DNA of 64,000 nt. Origin: Metallyticus violacea. Taxonomy: Eukaryota; Arthropoda; Insecta; Mantodea; Metallyticidae. The stretch spans positions 137,404,501 through 137,468,500 of the forward strand of contig CM060831.1 of the NCBI GenBank assembly GCA_030762175.1. The letters are read 5' to 3'. Numbering within the stretch: position 1 is the first letter of the stretch; every line of letters starts with the position of its first letter. The notes beneath the pieces are model-generated. The model had not been told where the DNA came from. It made no database searches and worked only from the letters and a program-made list of their open reading frames with translations. The position numbers and the translations under genes are program-made. Below, one piece after another: positions 35,901 to 48,010 of this stretch.

Positions 35901-37620
35901 TAGGGCTAAGACGTGCTTAACGTTTCAAGGAATTAGAAAAATAGGCAAAAGTAGGCTTAATTTTGCTCGAAAATATGTAAAACTGGCAAAGATAGGCTAA
36001 ATTTAGCACCGATAACGTAAAATAAACAAAAATATGCTAAATTTAGCAGGAAAATAAGAAAAACCGACAACGATAGAGAAGGATAGGCTATATTATGCAA
36101 CTAATATGGGAAATACTGAACGATAGGCTAAAATTTGCCGAAAAACTGCAAATATCGGATTTTTGGTCAAAAAAGGCTAAAATAGGCTAATCTTTAATGG
36201 AGTACGGCAAGGACGGGCTGGTTTTGCTTAAAAAAAAAGGCTAAAATTAACAAATTTCTCAGAAAAGTCAAATCAGAGATAGGCTAAATTTCCTCCCCGA
36301 ATATTTGCCTTTTTTTCTCGAACAAATTTAGCCTATCCGTGATTTGATTTATTTTGAAAAACCATACATCATTTACTCTTTTTACGCATTTTCTTGCAGA
36401 CTTTAGCCTATCCTAGCCTATCACTCTTATTTTCTGCAATCCTTAGACCATCCTAGCCTATATTTGCCTATTTCTATCGTTTTATGCTAACTTTAGCCTA
36501 TCTTAGCCTATATTTGCCTATTTTACTTATATCCTGTAAACCTTAGTCTATATTTGCCTATTTCCGATATTTCCTATACAATTTTGCCTCTCGTTGCCTA
36601 TTTCTCTCATTTCCAGGCAAATTTAGCCTATCTTTGCCTATTTCTCTTATTTCTTGCAAACTGTGGCCTATCTTTGCCTATTTTGCGTGCATCCTGCTAA
36701 ATGTAGTCTACCTTTCCACTGTTCGTCCAAATATTAGTCTATCCTGGCCCTTTCCCAGCATCCTTAGCTTAACTTTGCCTTTCCCGCCTAGTTTTGGTCT
36801 ATCTCGCCCACATATATAAGCCCACATTTCCAGGAAAATAAATAAAATAAGAAAAACCGACAACGATAGAGAAGGATAGGCTATATGATGCAACTAAAAT
36901 GGGAAATAGTGAACGATAGGCTAAAATTTGCCGAAAAACTGCAAATATCGGATTTAATTGGTCAAAAAAGGCTAAAATAGGCTAATCTTTAATGGAGTAC
37001 GGCAAGGACGGGCTGGTTTTGCTTAAAAAAAAAGGCTAAAATTAACTAATTTCTCAGAAAAGTCAAATCAGAGATAGGCTAAATTTCCTCCCCGAATATT
37101 TGCCTTTTTTTCTCGAACAAATTTAGCCTATCCGTGATTTGATTTATTTTGAAAAACCATACATCATTTACTCTTTTTACGCATTTTCTTGCAGACTTTA
37201 GCCTATCCTAGCCTATCACTCTTATTTTCTGCAATCCTTAGACCATCCTAGCCTATATTTGCCTATTTCTATCGTTTTATGCTAACTTTGGCCTATCTTA
37301 GCCAATATTTGCCTATTTCACATATATCCTGTAAACCTTAGTCTATATTTGCCTATTTCCGATATTTCCTATACAATTTTGCCTCTCGTTGCCTATTTCT
37401 CTCATTTCCAGGCAAATTTAGCCTATCTTTGCCTATTTCTCTTATTTCTTGCAAACTGTGGCCTATCTTTGCCTATTTTGCGTGCATCCTGCTAAATGTA
37501 GTCTACCTTTCCACTGTTCGTCCAAATATTAGTCTATCCTGGCCCTTTCCCAGCATCCTTAGCTTAACTTTGCCTTTCCCGCCTAGTTTTGGTCTATCTC
37601 GCCCACATATATAAGCCCAC
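32961..37620. repeat. Higher-order repeat core: six units of 762-793 bp
   Basis: Using the word CCGACAACGATAGAG as a landmark, units start at 32961, 33723, 34497, 35290, 36064 and 36857, giving steps of 762, 774, 793, 774 and 793 bp. Two endings alternate. Type alpha ends with TTAAGCTAATAAGCTAAGAT and ACCGATAACGTAAAA. Type beta ends with GCGTGCATCCTGCTAAATG and CCCACATATATAAGCCCAC. The order is alpha, alpha, beta, alpha, beta, beta; the last breaks off at 37620. The 793+774 pair repeats with a 1567-bp period and almost no differences, implying a recent duplication. Confidence 0.9.
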
Positions 37621-38277
37621 ATTTCCCCATTCATCCTAATTTTGACCTATATGAACCTGATTTCGGCAATATTAAGCTTATGTTTACCTTTTGCGACCAA
37701 AATTAACCTATATTTGCCTTATTTCGGCACAATCTACCCTATCCTGGCCTTTTGCTAACAAATGTGTGCTAAATTAGCGTAATTTCGACTCAGTTTAGCT
37801 TTTGTTTGCCTGTTAGTCCAAAATATAGGCTATCTTTGCACTATTAGTGCAAGAATTGGGCAATTTTGGCAAAGATAGGCTCATATTTGTGTGGGAACAA
37901 AGAAAAATAGTCAAAGGTAGGCTATATTTTATGGATACTTTTCGAGAAATAGGCTAAGATATTCTAAGACACACTTAACGTATCAGGGAATTAGAAAAAT
38001 AGGCAAAACTAGGCTTATTTTTGCTCGAAAATATGTAAAACTGGCAAAGATAGGCTAAATTTGGCACTAAATACGTAAAATACACAAAAATATGCTAAAT
38101 TTACCAGGAAAATAAGAAAAACAGACAAAAATAGAGCAGCATAGGCTATATTATGCAGCTAAAATGGGAAATAGTTAAGGAGTGACTAAATTTTGCCGAA
38201 AACTGCAAATATCGGATATAATTGTCAAAAAAGGCAAAAATAGGCCAAACTTTGATGGAGAACGGCAAGGACGGGTT

Positions 38278-38300
38278 TTTTTTTTTTTTTTTTTTTTTTT
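38278..38300. repeat. Poly(T) run inside the array
   Basis: About 23 T residues replace a TGGTTTTGCTT segment seen in sister units, so this looks like local slippage. Confidence 0.85.
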
Positions 38301-40760
38301 GTTTAAAAAACGCTAAAATTAACAAATTTCTCAGAAAAGTCAAATCAGAGATAGGCTAAATTTCCTCCCCGAATTTTTGCCCTTTTTTTTCTTCTCCAGT
38401 AAATTTAGCCTATTTGTGATTTGATTTCATTTGAAAACAATACAATATTTAGTCATTTTATGCATTTTTCTGCAGACCTTAGCATGTTCTAGCCCGTCAG
38501 CCTTATTTTCTGCAATCCTTAGACCATCCTAGCCTATATTTGCCTATTTCTATCATTTTATGCTAACTTTAGCCTATCTTAGCCTATATTTGCCTATTTC
38601 ACTTATATCCTGTAAACCTTAGTCTATGTTTGCCTATTTCTGTTATTTCCTACACAATATCACCTTGTGTGTGAACGATAGGCAAAATGTTGCCGAAAAA
38701 CCGCAAATATTGGATGTAATTGGTCAAAAGGGCAAAAATAGGCTAAACTTTGATGGAGAACGGTAAGGACGGGCTGGTTTTGCTTAAAAAGAGGATAACA
38801 TTAACAAATTTTTTAGAAAAGTCAAATCAGAGAGAGGCTAAGATTCCTCCCCGAATTTTTGCCTTTTTTTCTCGAGTAAATTTAGCCTATCTGCCATTTG
38901 ATTTATTTTGAAAAAAAGATACATTTAGTCTTTTTACGCATTTTCCTGCAGACTTTAGCCTATCCTAGCCTGTCACCCTTATTTTCTGCAATCCTTAGAC
39001 CATCCTGTTTTGCCTATTTCTCTTATTACCTGCTAACTTTATCCTATCTTAGCCTATATTTGCCTATTTTACTTATATCCTGCAAACCTTAATCTATGTT
39101 TGCCTATTTCTGGTATTTGCTTTACAATTTTGCTTATCTTTGCCTATTTCTCTCATTTCCAGGCAAATTTACCGTATCTTTGCCTATCCTAGTCTTTTTC
39201 TCTGAAATTTAGCTTAACTTTGCCTATTCTTGCCTTATTTCGGCGAAATTTAGCCTATCTATGCTTTATTTAGGCAAAATATAACCTATACTATCCTTAT
39301 CCTCCAAAAATTTGCCTAAATTGTGGAGGAAAAGGCAAAGATAAGCTAAATTTCCTCGGAAAAAATTGTGGCAAAATTTCTGAGATCTAACCTATCTTTA
39401 CCTATCCTGGCCATTTCCTCTGAAATTTAGCTTATCCTTGCCTTATTTCGACAAAATTTAGCCTATCTTTGCTTTATTTAGGCAAATATAGCCTATCCTA
39501 GCCTTTTATTCCAAAATGTAGCCTAAAATCTGGAGAAAAAGGCAAAGATAGGCTAAATTTCCTCTGAAAATTTACTGGCCAAATTTTGGAGAAAATTTAC
39601 TGGCCAAATTTTGGAGAAAATTTAGCCTATCTTTGCCTATCCTTACCCTTTTCCTCCGAAATTTTGCCTATCTTTGCCCACTTCCTGCGGTATTTAGCAT
39701 TACTTTGCCTATCTTTGCATTTTCCGCCGAAATTTGACCTTACTTTGCCAATCCTTTACCTTTTTCCTTCGAAATTTAACATACCTTTGCCTTTTCCTAC
39801 CAAATATAGCCTATCTTAGCATATATTTGCTTTTTCCTTCCAAATATTTGCCTAACTTTCCCATATGATGCCAAAATAATGCAAAAATAGCATAATGCAA
39901 ATATATATATTGCATTATATATATAGAGGGAATAATGGAATTTTAAGCTCAATTTTTTCGGAAAATGCAACGATAGGATAAATTTGGTCGAAAAAAGGTA
40001 AAGATAGGCTAAACTGTAAAGGAAAAAGCAAAGATAGGATAAGATAGGCTAAATTTGGGCGAAAAAAGGCAAAGAGAGGTGGAATTTGGAAGGAAAAGGC
40101 AAGATAGGCTAATTAAGAAGGAAAAGTGAAAGAAAGGAAAAGATAGACTAAATTTCCTCCCAAATTTAGTCTATTTTGCCCTTTTCCCACCAAAGCTTAG
40201 CCTATCTTTCCCTTTTCCCACCAAATCTTAGGCTATCTTTGCTTATCTTTCTCAAATTGCAGGGAATGGGGGAAAATAGGCGAAGATAGGCTTAATTGTG
40301 CAGGAAATGTGGGAGACAGGCAAAGATAGTATAAATGGGGGAAAATAGGCAAAGCTAGGCTAAATTTTGCAGAAAACATAGAAAATATGCAAATATTTTG
40401 CAAGAAATGTGGAACATAGGTAAAGATAAGCTAAATTTTCCAGGGGGTAGGGGGAGATAGGCTAAATTTAATAGAAAATGTGGAAGATACACAAAGATAG
40501 GCTACATTTTGCAGCAAATGTGGAACATAGGCAAAGATAGGCTTAATTTTCCTGAAAACCTGAAAAATAGGCAAAGATAGGCTAAATTTTTCAGAAAGCG
40601 GGTAAAATTGGCAAAGGTCCTGGTGGCAAAAATGGGCAAAATCCAAGTCCTGGAGGCAATGATAGGCTAAATCCTGGTCATGGAGGCTAAGATAGGCTAA
40701 ATCCAGGTACCAGAGGCAAAGATAGGCTATGGCAGGCTAAATTGAGATCCTAGAATATAA

Positions 40761-41270
40761 GGATAATCTTTAATAGATAATATTTTACTCCATCATTGCC
40801 TTTCCAAGCAAAAAAATAACTTTTTCCTCCACCATAGTCTATCTTTGCCAGCCCTAAAAAAAGTCCTAGTTTTTTTTCATAGCAAATAACTTAACTTTTT
40901 GCCCTATTTTGACCTATCTTTGCATATACACCTTATGTTGTAGTTTATCATTTCCTACCTTTGCATAAAAGCATTAACTTACAGCCTACCATTGATTGAT
41001 TTTGCACCCTTTGCATATAACTGTTAAATCATATATCTTTACATTTAAGCAATAACTTACAGCATATCTTTGAATATTGGCATTAATAACAGCCTATCTT
41101 TGTGTACTTCTGCATACAGGTATTAACTACCAGCTTATGTTTGCCTATCTCAGCATTTAGGCAAAACTTACCACCTTCTTTGCCCATAGTTAATCATTTA
41201 CTGTCCATTCCCTCCTAACATTGCCTATCGTAGATTATCCTTAGGCAAATTTGCCATATATCATTCAAGC
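40761..41270 (+). repeat. Right flank of the satellite, diverged
   Basis: Loose units with ATTAACTTACAGCCTA, CCTATCTTTG and TTTGCATATA. The polarity is that of GCCTAT on the plus strand. Similarity fades out by about 41270. Confidence 0.6.
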
Positions 41271-42657
41271 ACCAATCAGTCATTTATTATTTAAAAATAT
41301 TTTGTAATATGTAAAAACCACACAAGAGAGCTGCTGGAGGGTTGTACTCATTCATAGGTGCTGCCATTTTGCAACTGCTGTTTTGCTATTAGAAGCAAAG
41401 ATTGTTTTGTGTCAAATGTCACTAATTGCTGCCATCTAATATCAATATCCTCGATACTGCAATGAAAAATATAGGAACCCGTAATTAATTGGTAACTTAA
41501 TGACTTATCCTTATATTTTAGAGAAAAATATATAATTCATAATGCAGAAGCATTCATTAAGAACAGAAATGTCTAGAACTTCAAATTTCTTGAAGTGTGT
41601 CAAAGATATTTGTGCTGTCATTCTTAGAGAGAAAGTTTCTAAAAGAATGTAAAAAAATATTTAAATGGATCACATATTGAAAGCCTATATTGTTGAAATC
41701 AATGACAGAAACAGAACCTGGCTTAACTATCCAGTAGCATATCATTATTTTAAAAGTGTATATTTTTTGTCCAGTCAAAAGCATCAAGGCAAATTTCAAT
41801 CATATTCAAATTGGTTAGTAAAGTTTAGTTTGAGGTACATTGCTCCTCTAATGCATGGCATGTAATAAGTTTAAAACCTACATATCTACATTTTCAATTC
41901 CTAAATATGAAAACTCTAAAAATGCATTTTTTTTGTTTGTAAATCCTAATAAAATACCAAATTATGTTTTCTTTACAGATTTTAGAAACTCTATTCTGCT
42001 AATTTACAGTGACATTTAAAACAGGATAAATATTGGCTTTTTGTGACTGATTACACCTACTTATTCTTTAACATTTTTTATTCTATTATTGTGCACATTA
42101 TTTTATGTTCACAGACTGCAAAGGGATGGCCATAAACCTATACATACAAAAATATATTTTTAAAGGCAAATGAACAAAATGAATTGAGTTATGTTGTTTT
42201 AAAAACGTTTACCAGGTGAGAAGCACTCTGCATTAAATTATCATCTGTCTGGAACATCTTGGAAATAATGTTACATACACCTTTAGTTCATATATACTGC
42301 CTGAACTGTTAGGCATCCTTTGATACCTAACTTTTTAAGAATTTTGCTCTATGAAAAATGGTGGTTAGTAATATGATTTTCCCTGATTTTTGCAATATCA
42401 TGTGTTCTGTTTAGGGAATGATATGGGAGTTGCTGATGAAAGCATGCATGTTTTAGGTTATGACTGGCTGATGCAGTGTCATTATCTTAATGATGTTCCT
42501 TTACAACATTTTTCAGAGGTAAAACAACTATCTATTTTACTATAGCATTGGATAAGTAGGGACCATTATAGTTCTGATGAGTCTTTGACCATAGATGATA
42601 CTACTCAGGGATTATGCGATCAATATTATATCTCTAATGCCAATTAAAGCTCACTAG
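41271..42657. other. No gene seen
   Basis: AT-rich. Overlapping ORFs at 41581-41865 on both strands have no recognised motif. Confidence 0.5.
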
Positions 42658-42920
42658 TCGGTCCTGGTGGTGTAGTGGTACTTGCATCCTAAACCCAAGA
42701 TTATGGGTTCAAACTGTACAGGATCAATGGATTTTTTTGGGCTTAAAAATCCTAAGTATGGTTTTATTTGATAAAGCTGTGGTCCCATATCATAAAAGAA
42801 CCTCAAGACTGAAAGAAGGGGCCTCTGAGCAAAATTTATCGGCTGTTTCACACCCTCAATTGAATGAGATGCTGATGATCTAAGATGTTAAAGAGTATTC
42901 ATAAATAACAAAATCAACAA
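42658..42920 (+). repeat. SINE-A, full length with target-site duplication
   Basis: Head GGTCCTGGTGGTGTAGTGG, somewhat decayed body. Flanked by AGCTCACTAG (42648-42657) and AGCTTACTAG (42921-42930). Confidence 0.85.
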
Positions 42921-43214
42921 AGCTTACTAGAGCACAATGTGCTATTTCTCCCATGAGACTGGATGGTTCCCATTTAAGAGCTAACCCCCTTCAAGAAACC
43001 ACCTAGAAATGCCAGGACAATAACCACCAGATTATTATGGTTAGATTAGAGACAGTCATAGCATTTGAAACGTAACAAGCCTGTCTAAAATCATTGAAAC
43101 GGCATTTCTCAAGGTTATGCATATACATTTCAATAATATATTCTTAGTTTTTAACTGAATTTTCATAATTTTATTTTACATTCAATAGTAAACATGTTCA
43201 TAAAGTTAAATTGC

Positions 43215-43505
43215 TAGAATCTTGAATTTATTTATTGTCACTTTGACTGCATAGTCTTCTTGTGATATGGGTAGATTGAACGTGAATACTGCAGGTGTAA
43301 ATCTGTAGTCATTAATGAAACAAATTAATGATGGGAGTAAATAAGCTTGGAATCCTTGGTGCCTTAAAGTTATCTAGCATTCATCTTCTCAGGGTAAGTA
43401 AAAACTCCGAAAAAACCTTACCGAGAGAGCCTGATCTCACTGGGATTCGAACCCAGAATCTCCAGATAATTATAGCAAATGCTACCTCTAAACCAGGAAG
43501 AAGTC
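43215..43505 (-). repeat. SINE-C, near full length
   Basis: Minus strand: tRNA-like head (TAGAGGTAGCATTTGCTA), B-box GGGTTCGAATCCCAG, then GGTAAGGTTTTTTCGGAGTT, TTACCCTGAGAAGATGAATG, TTAAGGCACCAAGGATTCC, TGCAGTATTCACGTTC and a GCAGTCAAAGTGACAATAAA end. It defines the family order used for the other copies. The plus-strand ORF over it is not a gene. Confidence 0.75.
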
Positions 43506-44236
43506 AATTTACTTTCATTTGGACATTAACTTTCTTTTCTTCTTATTTTAAAAGAATTAATACAATTTTCAAGTTTTCTATCAATAACAAAATTGATATA
43601 TTTATTTGCTGAATTGTTGATTTTAATGATCATTATATTTTTAAGCAAAATAATTTATTTTTCAAATAACTACATTTTATTTTTTCAGAAAACTATAACA
43701 TAGATATATTTTAAAAATATATCTATGTGCCAAATAAATATAAAATAATACATTTTTTAAAAGCAGGAAAACTGGGTTTGTTATGAACCCAAAAGTTTGT
43801 CAAACATGCTATTTTAAATATATATGGTTTAAATACTTAAAATAACACTTCAAAGTCAATTAGAATAAATCTTTATTTTTTATTTAAAAATTATCAATAT
43901 TAGATGATGCACCCTAAAACCTCATCAGTGATACAGTTTTCATGACATTACTGAACTTATGACTTGACTTTCTTAGAAATACCATCCACACAATTAAATT
44001 ACTTTACATATTGAATTATCCAAGATGAAACCAGATGTAATCATTTGGATAAAAATTATTTTTTCTGACACTACAATGTCTATGTAACTTAGCAACCAAT
44101 GTCAAATGTACTATTTCCATAGCACATACACGCTTAAATTATATGTTTCCAGATTTTTTTATTTTAAATATGTATTTTTTTTATACCTTTAGGGAAAAAA
44201 TAATTCAAAGAGCATACCTTGTGTAATTTAACTTAC
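43506..44236. other. No gene seen
   Basis: Very AT-rich. A perfect short palindrome lies around 43700-43728 (ACATAGATATATTTT and its complement). Confidence 0.6.
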
Positions 44237-44390
44237 GTACATCTACGGCACGAAAAAGAACCTCAAGCCTGAAAGAAGAGGCCACTGAGCAAAATTTGTT
44301 GGCTGTTTTGTGCCCAGAATTGAAAGGGACGTTGATGACCTGAGGAGATGTTAAAGAGCATCCTTAAATAAAAAGAATCAAAAAAAAGAA
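44237..44390 (+). repeat. SINE-A, 5'-truncated, perfect 13-bp target-site duplication
   Basis: Begins mid-body (GTACATCTACGGCACGAAAA) and ends GACCTGAGGAGATGTTAAAG plus AAATAAAAAGAATCAAAA. TAATTTAACTTAC is duplicated exactly at 44224-44236 and 44391-44403. Confidence 0.9.
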
Positions 44391-44403
44391 TAATTTAACT
44401 TAC

Positions 44404-45118
44404 TATCATATGCTGCAATATTGCTAAATGATGTGTACAGCTCCAAGAAACTGCAATATAAATAAAAAATTGACAATTACATTATTGTTAAATATGTGAA
44501 TGAAGTATACTGAAAAAAAGATAAAGTAAATATATTTTATTAAATGCACAAAGTGCAGATTTGTTAATAAAGAAGTATGCTGATGCACTGGGCTGTATAT
44601 CCAACATTTAATTGCAACGATGTCAACTATTCTAATGAAGAATTTTATGATACAGATATACCTAAGTCAATTTATCCCATCTCTACAGAATCTACCTATA
44701 AAATATCTGGTAAAATAATGAATGTAATACAAATAAAGCACAATTTCACCCCCCCCAAAAAAAAACTGGTTACAATAAAAAAAATTACTCCATACAAAAT
44801 TGCTGCATAATATAATGTGATCTCAACCCTCTTTACATTGCTTAAAAGAGTAAATATAGGAAGATGAATAAAATTATAATAATCAACTCTAAAGGCTATA
44901 ATAATGAAAAACTGGTAATACAATCCTTGGGATATGAACAATAACTATACAAAATGAAAGAAAAACACAAATATCAAAATTAAAATTTCTTGCAAATAGC
45001 TGGTTATACACAATCAGAAAATATATTCACAAATAAGAAAGGTCAAGATTAATAAGCATAAATGAAAATATTAAGGAATATAAAAAATGGAACATCACAT
45101 TATCAGTATAGAGGAGCA
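44404..45118. other. No gene seen
   Basis: AT-rich. ORFs at 44577-44810 (plus) and 44696-44941 (minus) overlap and show no domain. Confidence 0.5.
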
Positions 45119-45130
45119 CATGATACTGAT

Positions 45131-45196
45131 TTTTTTTTTTTTTTTTTTGAGTAGTGTTTAACGCCCGTTTTTACTACTGAGGCACCACAGGCGGTT
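45131..45196 (-). repeat. SINE-B, 66-bp 3' remnant with perfect target-site duplication
   Basis: Poly(T) (the poly(A) tail on the minus strand) followed by GTGTTTAACGCCCGTTTTTA and GAGGCACCACAGGCGG. CATGATACTGAT is exact at 45119-45130 and 45197-45208. Confidence 0.95.
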
Positions 45197-45208
45197 CATG
45201 ATACTGAT

Positions 45209-45929
45209 GGAAATTATAAAATATCACACAAGTTGAAGTGAGACCAAGTATATGATACAGAAGGGGGAGGGGGGAACAGAAAGATATCTTTATTTTACTA
45301 TTTTAAAAAGATTTAATAAATTTCAGACATAAGTGCTTTAAGTTCACACAGCCTTATCAATTATCTCATAAATATATGGTGTCAATTTCATGTTCTGTTC
45401 ATAAAGAGTTCTATCACATACAAGGCCACATGAATGTTTTCTCATAAATTTAAAAATATTTTTCATTCAATTGTGAAAAATTGTTTTGTTTACAAGTCAG
45501 CTTTCTCTTGTTAAATTCTCAGAAAATGACAATGGCCATTTATAAACAATTAAACAAAGGAGTGGCTAGTGGTATTTTCTCCCACCATTCCTTTAGGCAT
45601 CTGATGAGCAAAAGCATAGTCTATCATTTAAAATGAGCATTACTTTGAAATCTGAGTTTAAATTAAAACTGCCATTCTATTTCAAAAATATAGGAATAAC
45701 ATTCCATAAATGTTCCATCCAGCCCAACATCCCATTATGGAGGAATGTATTTTATATACATAATCTGTGACATATTACAGAAATTGGAAAGAGTATACAT
45801 TGCCCAATTAATAATAAGGACATACCAAGATTATTGACTTAGCAGCAATAGCAATAACAAGTAAAGGACTAAACAAATAGTAGATCCAGTATTGAAAACT
45901 GTAAAGAATGGAGGTTAAAAATAAATAAA
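45209..45929. other. No gene seen
   Basis: AT-rich. Short G-rich run at about 45262-45275. Confidence 0.5.
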
Positions 45930-46790
45930 AAATTATGGTATGCAATAAAGGCAATAAGCTAAAAAGAAATGAGAAATGGTGGCTTGAGGCTAATGAAATT
46001 CAAGCAGTAAACAAATTGGATTATTTAGGGGTAAGGATAAATAATAATAAAAGATGGAAAGTACAGGGGTAAAATATATTAGGCAAGGGAAAACTAAATA
46101 ATAATATTACAAAGACATATAATTGATATTATTGTATGATTTAGTTGAACTACACACTCTTAATTCTTTAATTACTTGAAAATAATATTATCAATTATAT
46201 GATTGGCTTCAATGTGCAAGTTCCATTCTACATTTTAATTACAAGAACATGTTTGAATAAGATACCAAGCAGAGTGTAGCATGGTTTAAGAGAATTTATT
46301 CAGCTATAGTTGAATCAAAAATGATATATAGGGTTAAAATTTGGAGAATGGAGAAAAGGTGGGCATGTATTAATCATATTCATGCAATATTTTTTAAAAT
46401 GGTATTGGGATTACCAAGGTCAGCTCCAAAAGGGACATTAGCTGAATTGGAAAGAGTTGGCAGGAAAGGTATGGTAGTTGAACATAGATGAAATATTAGT
46501 ATAAGATAGAAAAAAGGGAGTAAGGAGATATAGTTAAAGACTGCTTATGGAAACAAGAGAAAATGACATGGGAAAAATGTTGGTTATCTCAAATAAAGGA
46601 AATAGTTCAAGAGATTAGAATTGGAATTTAGATAAACATCAGATAATCAATAGACAAGGATTATGGAATAAAGTGAAACAAAGAATTGATGATATTGAAA
46701 AGCAAGAAATATGGAGTAGTTTACAAGATAAGCATACTTTGAAATACTATAGGAAATTTAAGAATGGGGGGGATATATAGATGTTTATAA
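45930..46790 (+). pseudogene. LINE C-terminal fragment interrupted by a Penelope terminus
   Basis: Plus-strand pieces: WWLEANEIQAVNKLDYLGVR (the RT C-terminal LDYLGVR block), then after an interruption KRIYSAIVESKMIYGVKIW, FKMVLGLPRSAPKGTLAELE and later VKQRIDDIEKQEIWSSLQDK with LKYYRKFKN. Same family as the minus-strand fragment at 21830-22545. A Penelope-like terminal inverted repeat (46117-46203) splits it. Dead by stops and frameshifts. Confidence 0.6.
46117..46203. repeat. Penelope-like terminal palindrome inside LINE
   Basis: Outer arms ATATAATTGATATTATT and AATAATATTATCAATTATAT enclose the terminus words AACTACACACTCTTA and TTACTTG, as in the terminus at 55250-55330. No hammerhead core is retained. 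Confidence 0.55.
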
Positions 46791-46899
46791 AGATACACAG
46801 ATATTTATATAAAATCAAATGGGTTTAAACCTATAGCTCAAAAGCACTCAAATTTTCAACAGCTTAACATATAGACTGGTGAATTTACTAATCAGTAAA

Positions 46900-47045
46900 G
46901 ATTCCTCCCAAATTTAACCTATCTTTGCCTTTTTCCTTTACAGTTTTGCCTTTTCCCTTTACTCTTTGTTTCCTCCCAAATTTAGCCTAAATTTGCCTTA
47001 TTTCACCAAATATAGCCTATCTTAGCCTTATTTTGGCAAAATTTC
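46900..47045 (+). repeat. Satellite-related outpost
   Basis: About 145 bp of units such as TTTAACCTATCTTTGCCTTT and CCAAATATAGCCTATCTTAG, like the diverged right part of the array, 6 kb away. Confidence 0.8.
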
Positions 47046-47289
47046 TATAGATTCCAAATTCTAAATTTCCATGATTCTTATTAATTTTTATATCTAAAAA
47101 CTAAAGGTTTTCTACAAAGAATGATTGCTGAAAAAACCTGGACATAGCTCAAAAACATAGTGCATTTTTGCCACCCTCTAGTTCTTGAACTGCATTACAT
47201 CAACTATGTATGTATTTAAGTGAAGGTATTCCCATCAAGAAAAAAAATTAGGCTGTGTTTCCAAATACCATTAGAAACTATAGAAGTTC

Positions 47290-48010
47290 AATATCCACAT
47301 GACAAATAGATGCACCTTTACACTGACAACTCCCAAATTCATAAAGCATACTGGATCAGAAATACACTATCAATTTTGCTTAGCATACTTCAATTTAGGA
47401 AACTACTATACTTCATTAAACAGAGAAGTTCGAGCAATAACTACAATTTTAAAGCAACAGACTTATATTTCAAAATAGTCATTCTTAGTTACTCCAAAGC
47501 ATCTGCAATTGTTAACCCCTACCTATCACCTATGTTATTATTGACATATTAATGTTGAAAAGAAATTATCAAATACCTTAACACCTCTGGTAAAAAATGC
47601 TTACCAACAGTAGATACCATTCTTCTGTAGCATTAAGGGAACAAGACTGCCAGACCTTCTAGCAAAGAAAGAAACAAATATCCTGCTATTATATCCCAGT
47701 ACAATTCACATAACAAAGCATTGCTACAAGAGTTAAAGGATTGTAACGTATAGGAACAAATCAAAGACTAACATTGAAAACACAATATAAAAACTTCTCT
47801 ACCATAATAGCCTCAAGGAAACGAGGTTTTGAAATTTTGCATGACAACAGGCCATGATTGTCTTGCTAGTCATCTTTAATGAATGGCCATATTATCTAAG
47901 TACACCACACTGCATGCTCTGCAATAGTCTAGACACCATGAATTCCACTCCCATAATGATCTGTCTAGCTCTACAAGTAATGGTTTGGGGACATATACCA
48001 GCAGTAAAGA
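47290..48010 (+). pseudogene. LINE RNase H and C-terminal fragment (I/Jockey-like)
   Basis: Plus strand: MHLYTDNSQIHKA resembles the YTDGS start of RNase H (Gly lost). A later SYSKASAIV stretch fits the SDSxAA block, and the 3' side reads KFCMTTGHDCLASHL with SPHCMLCN-like residues, matching the LRTGHxxLxxHLxxxG...CxLC tail. Frames are interrupted. Possibly the same insertion as 45930-46790, separated by satellite-like sequence. Confidence 0.55.

Larger units (their letters stand above)
32940..40760. repeat. Large GCCTAT/ATAGGC satellite array
   Basis: About 7.8 kb made almost wholly of degenerate units around TTTAGCCTATCTTTGCCTAT and its complement, spaced roughly 20 bp in pairs and 38-48 bp as larger units. 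Polarity changes several times. The left part is a regular higher-order array; from 37621 rightward the units diverge, with GGATAGGC-like and AGCCTATC-like blocks and indels. ORFs seen on both strands, including a 61-residue one repeated three times, are by-products. Confidence 0.95.

Noticed and set aside
35067..37614. Three identical 61-residue ORFs on the plus strand and their minus-strand shadows
   Set aside because: Identical because they lie in duplicated satellite units; composition follows the GCCTAT repeat.
32940..40760. CRISPR-like array
   Set aside because: Repeats are degenerate, change strand and have no unique equal-length spacers; the DNA is eukaryotic.
43328..43612. 94-residue plus-strand ORF
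   Set aside because: It reads antisense through a SINE-C copy.
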